Source of the DNA: Roseitalea porphyridii
Lineage (GTDB): Bacteria > Pseudomonadota > Alphaproteobacteria > Rhizobiales > Rhizobiaceae
Assembly (NCBI RefSeq): GCF_004331955.1
Contig: NZ_CP036532.1
Coordinates: 2,356,001-2,420,000, forward strand
Direction of reading: 5' to 3'
DNA length: 64,000 nucleotides
Made by a program: the position numbers and the translations under genes
In this document: in pieces, positions 8,821-16,465 of the stretch
Layout: each line of letters starts with the position of its first letter
Position numbering within the stretch: the first letter of the stretch is position 1
The notes under the pieces: generated by a model
The model's database searches: none
Told to the model about the DNA's origin: nothing
Seen by the model: the letters and a program-made list of their open reading frames with translations, nothing else

Positions 8821-9837
8821 TTACCGGCTGCGCGCCATTGCCGCCTGGCGCGGCTCGGCCCGTTGCAGGCGCATCGGCGGCAGGTCCTTGAGGATCTGCG
8901 CCACATCGTCGAGCACCATCTCGCGCATCGCCGCATAGGTCGAGGCCATGCCCCCGGCCAGATGCGCCGTGAACAGCGCGTTCGCCGTCGCGCGCCAGGC
9001 GCTGTCCGCCGGCACCGGTTCTTCGGGAAAGACGTCGACCGCCACGCGCAACCGGCCCGAATCCGCCTCGGCAAGCAGCGCGTCGAAATCCACCACCTCA
9101 GCCCGCGAGCCAAGGACGACGCTGGCGCCGTCGCCGATCGCGGCGAGCTTTGCGGCGGACAGGAAACCTTCGTTCTCGCTGGTTGCGCCGGCCAGGATGT
9201 AGACGAACCGGCTCGATGCCAGAAGGGCGTCGAGCGACACCGGCTCAAGGCCCTGCGTCCGCAGATAGGCGTCCGACAGGAACGGATCGTGCACCGCGAT
9301 CCGGCTGGTGAACGGACGCAGAAGCGGCGTCAGCGCCCGACCCAGATTGCCGTAGCCGATCAGGCCGACCGGCGCATCGAAGAGCGAATAAGCGGCGCGG
9401 TTGCCCGCTCCGCCATAGCGCTCGGTGCCAGCCCGGAACGCGGCATCGGCCGCCACGAAACCCCGCGCCAGATTGATCGCCTGCGCCAGACAGTATTCGG
9501 CCACCGGACGCCCCATGACGGGCGCCACGGTCAGGACCTGGACGCCGAGCGCCTGCGCGTGGGCATAGTCGACATTGGGCTCCCAGTTCGCCTTGACGTT
9601 GATGATCGCCTTGAGGTTCGTCGCCCGGTCGAGCCGGTCGCGGTCCATCGCCGTCTGGCCGATGATGATCGCCACCTCGTCGAGCACCGATTCCACCAGA
9701 TCGTCCGGCGCCCGGCCCCCGAAATGATGGACGACGCGCCCCATCCGCCCGAGCGCCGCCTCCACATCGGGCGTGAACACCATTTCTTCGGTGCGCGGGT
9801 GGGGATCGAGAAAGATGAGCGGGCGCATGCGCGTCAT
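8821..9837 (-). CDS. D-isomer-specific 2-hydroxyacid dehydrogenase-like protein
   Basis: The 338-residue protein has the NAD-binding motif VGLIGYGNLGRALTPLL, a late DVFPEEPVP stretch and the catalytic His region NALFTAHLAGGMAST, all typical of the D-2-hydroxyacid dehydrogenase family. The ATG at 9837 overlaps the permease stop by 4 bp (ATGA). Family members reduce 2-keto acids or oxidise 2-hydroxyacids with NAD(P). Inside a uronate-like block it could handle a keto-aldonate intermediate, but that is inference. The C-terminus is somewhat extended (QRAEPRQAAMARSR). Confidence 0.85.
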   Translation of the reverse strand: MTRMRPLIFLDPHPRTEEMVFTPDVEAALGRMGRVVHHFGGRAPDDLVESVLDEVAIIIGQTAMDRDRLDRATNLKAIINVKANWEPNVDYAHAQALGVQVLTVAPVMGRPVAEYCLAQAINLARGFVAADAAFRAGTERYGGAGNRAAYSLFDAPVGLIGYGNLGRALTPLLRPFTSRIAVHDPFLSDAYLRTQGLEPVSLDALLASSRFVYILAGATSENEGFLSAAKLAAIGDGASVVLGSRAEVVDFDALLAEADSGRLRVAVDVFPEEPVPADSAWRATANALFTAHLAGGMASTYAAMREMVLDDVAQILKDLPPMRLQRAEPRQAAMARSR

Positions 9838-10910
9838 TTCATGCCCGACGAGGCGATGCCCGTCGTGATGAACCGCTGCAGGAAGGCGAACACGATCGTC
9901 ACCGGGATCAGCGCCACGACCGTCATCGCCAGCACGAAATGCCACTGCACGTTCAGTTCGCCCTGGAACGCGTTCAGGCCGATCTGCAGCGTGTAGACCT
10001 CCGAGCGGTTGAGCACGATCAGCGGCCACAGGAAGTCGTTCCAGCGCCACATCACCGAGAAGATGGCGAGCACGGCGATCGCCGGCAGCGACAGCGGCAG
10101 CACGATGCGCCAGTAGATCTGCCATTCGGAGGCCTTGTCCATGCGCGCCGCCTCGATCAGGTCGCGCGGAATGGTCAGCATGTATTGCCTGAGCAGGAAC
10201 ACGCCCGTCGGCGTCGCGCAGCCCGGTATGATCACCGCCCACAGCGTGTTGACCATCCCAAGCTGGGTGACGACCAGATAGGTCGGCACAAGGATGATGG
10301 TGATCGGGATCATCAGCGTGCCGATGACGAACAGCATCACCGCATTGCGCCCCTTGAACTCGTAGATGGCCAGCCCGTAGGCGGCCATCGAGTTGATCAG
10401 CAGCGTGATCAACGTCGCAGCCGCCGTCACGATGACCGAATTGTTGAGGTAGGTCAGGAAATTGAACGTCTCGAGCGGCTTGGTGTAGTTCTCCCAGGCG
10501 ATCCGCATCTCCCGCACCGGCTCGCGCTGGTCGATCGGCACCTGGACGGTTTCGCCGGGCTCGTCGGGATCGACCATCTGCGAGACGATGCCGATGCGCC
10601 GCACCTGCGCCATCTCCCTGACGGTGCCGTCGTCGAAGGTCACCTCGAACAGTGGCAGGGGCTGGTCATAGCCCTCGACCTGCACTTCGATCTGGCCGAG
10701 CGGCAGAAGCGTCGGCGGGAACTCCTGCAGGCCGGCCTGTGTCTTGAACGAGGACAGCACCAGCCAGACGACCGGGCCGAACATCAGCGCCACGCCGAGC
10801 ACCAGGTAGACGTAGGTGAAGACGTCGGTCCAGTGCAGACGGCCATTGCCGCGAGTTGCGGTCAGGATGCCGCCCAGCGTCCGGTTCGGTGTCGCCGCAA
10901 CGTCCGCCAT
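9834..10910 (-). CDS. Carbohydrate ABC transporter permease (MalG-type) with periplasmic insert
   Basis: This 358-residue CUT1 permease has the conserved cytoplasmic EAA loop EAARMDKASEWQIYWRIVLPL and about six membrane helices. Between the first helix and the main permease domain there is an insert of about 100 residues (GQIEVQVEGYDQPLPLFEV through REMRIAWENYT) that looks beta-rich and should be periplasmic, which makes the protein longer than a typical MalG (~280-300 residues). I took the ATG at 10910, with AAGGCG upstream, over a GTG one codon earlier. It is translationally coupled to the first permease. Confidence 0.9.
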   Translation of the reverse strand: MADVAATPNRTLGGILTATRGNGRLHWTDVFTYVYLVLGVALMFGPVVWLVLSSFKTQAGLQEFPPTLLPLGQIEVQVEGYDQPLPLFEVTFDDGTVREMAQVRRIGIVSQMVDPDEPGETVQVPIDQREPVREMRIAWENYTKPLETFNFLTYLNNSVIVTAAATLITLLINSMAAYGLAIYEFKGRNAVMLFVIGTLMIPITIILVPTYLVVTQLGMVNTLWAVIIPGCATPTGVFLLRQYMLTIPRDLIEAARMDKASEWQIYWRIVLPLSLPAIAVLAIFSVMWRWNDFLWPLIVLNRSEVYTLQIGLNAFQGELNVQWHFVLAMTVVALIPVTIVFAFLQRFITTGIASSGMK

Positions 10911-11941
10911 CACGCCTTATCCCTGTTACGCACCACGGCGAGTTGCAGCAGCGTCAGCACGAACAGGACAACGCCCAGCACCACCGAGGCGGCGGCCGCC
11001 AGCCCGAAATTCTGCACCTGCGATGCAAAGCCGGTCGTATAGATGTACTGGACGATGAACTGCGTCGCCGTGCCCGGCCCGCCTCCGGTCAGAACGAACA
11101 CCTCGTCGAAGACCTGCACCGACTTGATCAGCGCCAGCACGATGACGACCAGCATGTTCGGCCACAGAAGCGGCAGCGTGATGCGCCAGAACACGCGCTC
11201 GGGCTTGGTGCCGTCCATCTCCGCCGCTTCATAGAGGTCCGGCGGGATCGCCTGCAGCCCGGCCAGCAGGATCAGCGTGTAAAAGCCCATATTGGCCCAG
11301 ATCGACACGAAGATCGCCCAGAACATCGACCATTGCGGGTCGACGAAGAACAGGATGCGATCGAGGCCGAGCCCGACGAGCCCGGCGTTCAGCACGCCGT
11401 CGCGCAGCAGGATCCACTTCCAGATCAGCGCCACGACCACCGGCGACAGCAGCACCGGGAAGAAGAAGGCGGCCCGATAGAAGCCCCGATAGCGGATGTC
11501 GCGGTTCAGGATCAGCGCGGTGATCAGCGAGAACAGCACCATCAGCGAGACCTGGAAGAAGACGAACACCATCGTGTTGTAGATGCCGCGCCAGAACCGG
11601 TCCTCGCGGCACGTGGTCGGGTCGAGATGGTTGGCGCAGGCGGCCAGATACTCGTACTGCTCGGCGCCCACATAGGGCCGGTCGGCCAGGAACAGGTCGG
11701 TGCCGCCGGTCACCGAGAAGGCGAAGTTGATGAACAGCGGCAGCACCACGAAGGTGCCGAAGAAGATCATGTTCGGCAGGATGAAGAAGTAGGGCATCGC
11801 GCCGATGCCGAAGATCCGCTGGATGAAGCGGAAGGGCACGTCGAGAACTGTCGCAACGAGCTTGATCGGCCAGGCGGCCAGGGCCTTGGCGCGATCGGTC
11901 ATGGTGACCGTTTCGGGCTGTGCGACGTCGTTGAGTGCCAT
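10910..11941 (-). CDS. Carbohydrate ABC transporter permease (MalF-type)
   Basis: This 343-residue membrane protein has about six helices and the permease EAA motif EAAEMDGTKPERVFWRITLPLL. The late segment VLTGGGPGTATQFIVQYIY is characteristic of CUT1 MalF-type subunits. A periplasmic stretch of about 50 residues after the first helix contains CANHLDPTTC, which could form a disulfide. AAGGA lies 7 bp before the ATG. It follows the binding-protein gene after a 94-bp gap that carries a GC-rich stem-loop. Confidence 0.92.
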   Translation of the reverse strand: MALNDVAQPETVTMTDRAKALAAWPIKLVATVLDVPFRFIQRIFGIGAMPYFFILPNMIFFGTFVVLPLFINFAFSVTGGTDLFLADRPYVGAEQYEYLAACANHLDPTTCREDRFWRGIYNTMVFVFFQVSLMVLFSLITALILNRDIRYRGFYRAAFFFPVLLSPVVVALIWKWILLRDGVLNAGLVGLGLDRILFFVDPQWSMFWAIFVSIWANMGFYTLILLAGLQAIPPDLYEAAEMDGTKPERVFWRITLPLLWPNMLVVIVLALIKSVQVFDEVFVLTGGGPGTATQFIVQYIYTTGFASQVQNFGLAAAASVVLGVVLFVLTLLQLAVVRNRDKA

Positions 11942-11979
11942 GGCGCGATCCTTTTCGCGGCGCGAGCCGGGAAAGGTTC

Positions 11980-12003
11980 GGGCGCGACCGGCCGGCCGCG
12001 CCC
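11980..12003 (-). promoter_or_regulatory. GC-rich stem-loop between binding-protein and permease genes
   Basis: A 7-bp perfect stem (GGGCGCG/CGCGCCC) encloses a self-complementary GGCCGG-containing loop. No T-run follows on the minus strand, so it does not look like a normal terminator. Stem-loops after binding-protein genes are known to protect the upstream mRNA and raise binding protein over permease. That role is inferred from position. Confidence 0.5.
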
Positions 12004-12035
12004 GCTCGTCAGGTCAGTCGGTCGGAGACCGCCGA

Positions 12036-13322
12036 TCAGCCATCACGCTCGCGCTCGGCGATCTGCTGGGCAACGTCCTGCTCCATCCGCTCGAAGGCTT
12101 CGTCGAGCGTCAGTTCGCCGACGATCGCCTCGCCGAGCCGCGAGATCAGCGCGTTGAACATCACGCGGTTGTTGATGTAGCCCTGAAGATCGAAGGCGAT
12201 CGGCGAGATCGAAGGCACGGCCGCCGCGAACGTCGACAGTGCGTGCTTGGCGCGCGGGTCGTCGGTCTCGAAGTCGACGCCGCTCTCGGCGAGACCCAGA
12301 TGGCCCGGAATGAACAGCGTGCGGGCGTAGAACTCCGAAAGGACCTCTTCGCTCGACAGCCAGTCCATCAGCATACCCACTTCCTCGGGATGATCGGTGT
12401 CCTTGAGCGCGACGAGCGCGGCACCGCCGGGCATGCCGGTGCAGGCCGCCGGGCCGCACGGCGCGGGCACTGCCCACCAGTCGAACGCATCGCCGATCGT
12501 CTCGGCGAACTGCGGGATCTGCCAGGAGCCGGACATGTACATCACGACGTTGGCGTTGGCGAAATCCTCGTTGGCGCCCAGATACTGCGAGCCGGAGACC
12601 GAGCCCCAGAGCTCCTTGGGCATGGTGCCGTCCTCGTGCCACTCGTAAAGCTTGGTGGCCATCATCTTCAGTCCGTCATCGACCAGCGCGGGCTCGCCAT
12701 CGTCGGTGAACATCTGCGCGCCCATCGAAATGGCCGGGCCCGAAACGCGGTGGCCCGAACGGTCCCATGCCATCGGATAGGGCACGCCCGTGGCTTCGGC
12801 GACCTGGCTGGACGCTTCGGCCCAGTCGTCCCATGTCGCGCCCTCGCCCGGCATTTCGACGCCGGCCTGCTCGAACAGCGTCTTGTTGACGTAAGGACCG
12901 GTGACGGTGAGCTGCGTCATGAAGCCCGTGATCGCGCTGTCATTGCCCGGTTCGCGCTTCCATTCCAGGAACGGGCCGAAATTTGTCTCCCAGTATTCGG
13001 GATCGGAGATGTAGGGCGTCAGGTCGAGATAGTATTGCGCGAGCCCGCCAAGGTCGGTGACGCGCGCAAGGTCCGTGCCCTCGCCGGCGGCAAGCTGCAC
13101 CGGCAGGCTTTCGAGGATCGCCTTGTAGGGCACGGTGTCGAGCACGACGGTGATGTCGGGGTTCTGCTCCTCGAACCGGTCGAGCAGGTCGCGCATCACC
13201 TCGCCTTCATTGCCGTCATTGTACCAGGTGATGCGCAATTCGGTCTCGGCCATCGCCGTGCCGGCCATCAGCGCGAAGGCGGCGGCGCCCAGCACGAAGG
13301 TCTTCGATGTGCGTTGGATCAT
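12036..13322 (-). CDS. Extracellular carbohydrate-binding protein of ABC transporter
   Basis: This family 1 solute-binding protein has 428 residues and a signal peptide (MIQRTSKTFVLGAAAFALMAGTAMA, cleavage near residue 25). The mature start ELRITWYNDGNEGEVMRDLLDRF and the segment FLEWKREPGN are typical of CUT1 sugar-binding proteins. GGGAGGAG precedes the ATG at 13322. The operator at 13343-13359 lies 21 bp before the start, so the regulator probably controls this promoter directly. The ligand is unknown; the uxuA neighbour suggests a hexuronate or a glycoside containing one. Confidence 0.92.
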   Translation of the reverse strand: MIQRTSKTFVLGAAAFALMAGTAMAETELRITWYNDGNEGEVMRDLLDRFEEQNPDITVVLDTVPYKAILESLPVQLAAGEGTDLARVTDLGGLAQYYLDLTPYISDPEYWETNFGPFLEWKREPGNDSAITGFMTQLTVTGPYVNKTLFEQAGVEMPGEGATWDDWAEASSQVAEATGVPYPMAWDRSGHRVSGPAISMGAQMFTDDGEPALVDDGLKMMATKLYEWHEDGTMPKELWGSVSGSQYLGANEDFANANVVMYMSGSWQIPQFAETIGDAFDWWAVPAPCGPAACTGMPGGAALVALKDTDHPEEVGMLMDWLSSEEVLSEFYARTLFIPGHLGLAESGVDFETDDPRAKHALSTFAAAVPSISPIAFDLQGYINNRVMFNALISRLGEAIVGELTLDEAFERMEQDVAQQIAERERDG

Positions 13323-13342
13323 GGTATCTCCTCCCAAAGATT

Positions 13343-13359
13343 TACTGGTATACTAGTAC
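13343..13359. promoter_or_regulatory. GntR-type operator, copy 1 (before binding-protein gene)
   Basis: The 17-mer TACTGGTATACTAGTAC occurs here and, in opposite orientation, at 15336-15352, with no base differences. Its core ACTGGTATACTAGT is a palindrome with one mismatch pair. FadR/UxuR-type GntR regulators bind TGGTATACCA-like dyads. The regulator encoded at 13435-14115 lies between the two copies and is the natural candidate. Confidence 0.8.
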
Positions 13360-13434
13360 ACCTTGCCGTGCCCCGCAAGCGGGCCATCGTCGTTCGAAGC
13401 GGATCGTGGCCCGGCACCGTCGGCGTTGCAAGCC

Positions 13435-14115
13435 CTAAATGAATACTGAATGAATGTGCTCGCGCATGTGCTTCTCGGCCGCATCGGGGTCGCCGGCCCC
13501 GATCGCCGAGAGCACGGCGAGATGCTGATCGAAGGCCGTCGCCGAGCGGCCCTTGATCGACGACATCAGTTGCAGCCGCTGGCGGTCGACATGCGCCTTC
13601 ATCGACTGGATGACGCCCCAGGCGTTCGGCACGCCCGCGATCTCCGCAAGGCGCGCGTGAAACGCCTCATCGTGGCGAAAGAAGGTCATGTAGTCGTCGC
13701 GCGCGGCGGCAGCACGCTGCCGCTCGATCGTCGACGACAGTTCCGAAAGGTCGGCCCGGCGTTCGGCGAGCCGCCGCACCACGGCGCATTCGATCGCCGT
13801 GCGCACGAACACCGCTTCCTCGAGCCGCGCCTGATCGAGCGGGGCGACGACGGTGCCCACCTGCGGCCGCACGACGACCAGACCCTCGGCCGCCAGTCGC
13901 TGGATCGCCGCACGCAGCGGCGTGCGGCTGATGTCGCACAGCCGCGCGACCTCCGCCTCGGAAACGACCGCGCCCGGCGGCAGCCGGTTGTCGATGATTC
14001 GCGAGCGCAGCACTTCGTAGATCTGCGGGCCGATCGCCCTGCCCGGTTCGACCGAGACATCGGCGAACACGGTCTGGGGATCGAAGCCCGCGCGATAGGT
14101 CTCAGGCCGCGGCAT
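13435..14115 (-). CDS. GntR-family (FadR subfamily, FCD domain) regulator, UxuR-like
   Basis: The 226-residue protein has an N-terminal winged helix (about residues 30-90: IYEVLRSRIIDNRLPPGAVV, EAEVARLCDISRTPLRAAIQRLAAEGLV) and a C-terminal FCD helical ligand domain with FRHDEAFHARLAEIAG and the metal-site region FDQHLAVLSAI. Such regulators typically release DNA when a sugar acid binds. Its start overlaps the end of uxuA by 14 bp. Flanking identical operators at 13343 and 15336 suggest it represses both the uxuA and transporter promoters and so itself. Confidence 0.88.
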   Translation of the reverse strand: MPRPETYRAGFDPQTVFADVSVEPGRAIGPQIYEVLRSRIIDNRLPPGAVVSEAEVARLCDISRTPLRAAIQRLAAEGLVVVRPQVGTVVAPLDQARLEEAVFVRTAIECAVVRRLAERRADLSELSSTIERQRAAAARDDYMTFFRHDEAFHARLAEIAGVPNAWGVIQSMKAHVDRQRLQLMSSIKGRSATAFDQHLAVLSAIGAGDPDAAEKHMREHIHSVFI

Positions 14116-15313
14116 GACGCGCCTCGAGCGCGGCCATCACGCCGCGCAATTCGGCAAGGCCCTTCAGCCGGCCGATTGCCGGATAGCCGGGCTGGGCCCC
14201 ACGCGCGACATCGTCGAGAATGTCGTGGCCATGATCGGGCCGCATCGGGATCTGCCGGTCCGCCCGGCCCTCCGTCGCGCGCCGGCGTTCCTCGGCGAGC
14301 AGCGCGTCGACCACCGCCACCATGTCGGTCTGGCCGGCGAGATGCTCGTCCTCGACGAAGCTGCACGGCACCGTGTCGGCAGCGCGCGTCACATTGCGCA
14401 GATGGACGAAGTGGATGCGCGGGCCGAATTCGCGCACCATGGAGACGATGTCATTGTCGGCGCGGGCCCCGAACGAGCCGGTGCAGAGCGTGAGCCCGAC
14501 CGCCGGGCTCGGCACCGCGTCGAAGGCATGACGCACGTCATCGGCCGTCGACCAGACGCGCGGCAACCCCAGCAACGGCCATGGCGGGTCGTCGGGATGG
14601 CAGCAGAGCCGGACCCCGAGATCCTCGGCGACCGGCGCCATCGCCTTGAGGAAGGCGACATGGCGCTCGCGCAGCCGCGCCGCATCGATGTCGCGATAAT
14701 CGGCGAGCCGGGCTCGAACGTCCTCCAGCGACCAGTGCTCGGCCGCCCCGGGCAGGCCCGCCGTGACGTTGGCGGCGAGCGCCTGCTGCCGCGCCGCGCC
14801 CATCCGCGTGAACCGGTCGGCGGCCGCCGCGATCACCGCTTCGGGATAGTCCGCGCGCGCGCCGGCCCGGCGCAAGATGTGCATGTCGAAGGCGGCGAAA
14901 TCGACCAGATCGAAGACCATCGCCCGGCCGCCCTGCTGCGTCGGCGCGGCGAGGTCGGTCCGCGTCCAGTCGAGAACGGGCATGAAATTGTAGCACACGG
15001 TGTGAATGCCGCAGGCGGCGAGATTGCCCAGGCTCTCGGCATAGCGCTCCAGATCACCGCGCCAGTCGCCGGACTGCGTCTTGATGGCTTCGGAGACCGG
15101 CAGGCTCTCGACCACCTCCCAGGCGAGCCCCGTCGGCGTGCCATCGGCATGCGTCGCGACCTCGCGCTGGCGCTCCTTGATGTCCTGGACCGACCAGACC
15201 ACGCCCGTCGGTACGTGATGGAGCGCCGTGACGATCCCCTCCGCGCCGGCCTGACGCGCGTCAGCGACCGTCACCTTGTCGACCGGTCCGAACCAGCGCC
15301 ATGTCTGTCGCAT
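14102..15313 (-). CDS. uxuA: Mannonate dehydratase UxuA
   Basis: This 403-residue protein matches UxuA in length and sequence. It starts MRQTWRWFGPVDKVTVADARQAGAEGIV, has GIHTVCYNFMPVLDWTRTDL and the metal-binding LGVRLCCHPDDPPWPLLGLPR, and ends with DHGHDILDD and NPGY-like GAQPGYPAIGRLKGLAELRGVM. UxuA dehydrates D-mannonate to 2-keto-3-deoxygluconate in hexuronate catabolism. GAGGAA precedes the ATG. It is the first gene of the minus-strand block, with an operator 23 bp upstream. uxaC, uxuB and kdgK are not in this window, so other steps must be elsewhere or replaced. Confidence 0.93.
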   Translation of the reverse strand: MRQTWRWFGPVDKVTVADARQAGAEGIVTALHHVPTGVVWSVQDIKERQREVATHADGTPTGLAWEVVESLPVSEAIKTQSGDWRGDLERYAESLGNLAACGIHTVCYNFMPVLDWTRTDLAAPTQQGGRAMVFDLVDFAAFDMHILRRAGARADYPEAVIAAAADRFTRMGAARQQALAANVTAGLPGAAEHWSLEDVRARLADYRDIDAARLRERHVAFLKAMAPVAEDLGVRLCCHPDDPPWPLLGLPRVWSTADDVRHAFDAVPSPAVGLTLCTGSFGARADNDIVSMVREFGPRIHFVHLRNVTRAADTVPCSFVEDEHLAGQTDMVAVVDALLAEERRRATEGRADRQIPMRPDHGHDILDDVARGAQPGYPAIGRLKGLAELRGVMAALEARHAAA

Positions 15314-15335
15314 TGAACATTCCTCGGTTTCGAGA

Positions 15336-15352
15336 GTACTAGTATACCAGTA
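15336..15352. promoter_or_regulatory. GntR-type operator, copy 2 (uxuA/hydrolase divergent region)
   Basis: GTACTAGTATACCAGTA is the exact reverse complement of the 17-mer at 13343-13359. It lies in the 74-bp gap between uxuA and the divergent hydrolase gene, so one site could control both directions. The perfect identity over 17 bp in two intergenic places is unlikely by chance. Confidence 0.82.
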
Positions 15353-15387
15353 GATGGAAACGCAACGGCCCGAAAGGGGATGCGTGC

Positions 15388-16323
15388 ATGGCAGACCTGA
15401 CGCGCGCCGAACTCCACGTGCTGCTGCGAACCGCCGACCGGCGGGACGAAACGGCGGCGATGCGCACGGTCTCGACGACCGCCCATGACGGGTTCGACCT
15501 GCACCGGATCGCGGTGACGAGCGGAAACCGGACGCTTCCGGGCATGTTCGTCACGCCGGCCGGCACGACTGGCCCGCTGCCCGCGGTCCTTTACTGCCAT
15601 GCGCACGGCAACCGCTATGGGATCGGCGCAGCCGAGTTGATGGAGGGCCGGCCGGCGCTGCAAGAGCCGCCCTACGGCCCGGTGCTCGCCCGCGCGGGCT
15701 TTGCGGTCCTTTGCATCGACATGGCCGGCTTCGGCGCGCGGCAGGCCGAAGGCACGGAAAGCGCGCTCGCCAAGGCGGCGCTGTGGCGCGGACGTACCCT
15801 GTTCGGTCGGATGCTCGATGATCTGACCGCCGCACTCGATGCGCTTGCGGCTCACCCGTCGATCGATCCGGCCCGGATCGCCACGCTCGGTCTGTCCATG
15901 GGGGCGACGCATGCCTACTGGCTCGCCGCGCTCGACGACCGCATCGCGGCCTGCGCGCACATGTGCGCGTTCGCCGATATCGGCCCGCTGATCGGGACCG
16001 GCGCGCACGATCCGCACGGCATCTACATGACCGTGCCGGGCCTTCTGGAAAAGGGCGACATGGGGGATGTGGCAGCGCTGGTGGCGCCACGCCCGCAACT
16101 GGTGGCGAGCGGTGCGCGCGATCCCCTCACCCCGCCCGATGCCTTGAATCCGGCGCTCACCCGACTGCGCCAGGCCTATGAATCGCAAGGCGTTTCGGAT
16201 GCGCTGACGGTGTTGACGTCGCCGGACACCGGCCACGAAGAAACGCCCCGGATGCGCGAAGCGGTGTTGGGGTTCCTGCGGCTGGCGCTTCGCCAACCCC
16301 CACCCCTTACCCCTCCCCCATGA
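15388..16323 (+). CDS. Dienelactone-hydrolase-like alpha/beta hydrolase
   Basis: The 311-residue protein has an alpha/beta-hydrolase fold: PAVLYCHAHGNRYGIG (oxyanion side), nucleophile elbow ATLGLSMGATHAYWLAAL, acid region VASGARDPLTPP and late His in SPDTGHEETPRM. It resembles acetyl-xylan-esterase or dienelactone-hydrolase relatives and could remove an ester or open a lactone on the block's substrate. Transcribed divergently from uxuA over the shared operator. The final residues (RQPPPLTPPP) and stop codon come from the first arm of the repeat at 16295-16454, so the native C-terminus has been replaced or extended by the repeat. Confidence 0.8.
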   Translation: MADLTRAELHVLLRTADRRDETAAMRTVSTTAHDGFDLHRIAVTSGNRTLPGMFVTPAGTTGPLPAVLYCHAHGNRYGIGAAELMEGRPALQEPPYGPVLARAGFAVLCIDMAGFGARQAEGTESALAKAALWRGRTLFGRMLDDLTAALDALAAHPSIDPARIATLGLSMGATHAYWLAALDDRIAACAHMCAFADIGPLIGTGAHDPHGIYMTVPGLLEKGDMGDVAALVAPRPQLVASGARDPLTPPDALNPALTRLRQAYESQGVSDALTVLTSPDTGHEETPRMREAVLGFLRLALRQPPPLTPPP

Positions 16324-16454
16324 ATGTGGGAGGGGGACACGGACACCATGCCGTCACAATCGGCTTTTCGGCCAGGCGCGGAAACCGGCAGCGCTGGTGC
16401 GGTGCTGATGCCTCCCCTCCCACATTCATGGGGGAGGGGTAAGGGGTGGGGGTT
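16295..16454. repeat. ~156-bp inverted-repeat element, copy 1
   Basis: The left arm (AACCCCCACCCCTTACCCCT, then CCCCCATGAATGTGGGAGGG) is repeated inverted at the right end. It lies between the convergent hydrolase and preA genes and could act there as a two-way stem-loop terminator. Related copies are at 18752, 22531, 24592 and 31172. The core differs between copies while the arms are conserved. Confidence 0.9.
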
Positions 16455-16465
16455 CCAAGGGATCC

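Noticed and set aside
7753-9996. A 747-residue open frame on the plus strand
   Set aside because: Antisense shadow of the ABC ATPase and hydroxyacid dehydrogenase genes; no ribosome site or domain.
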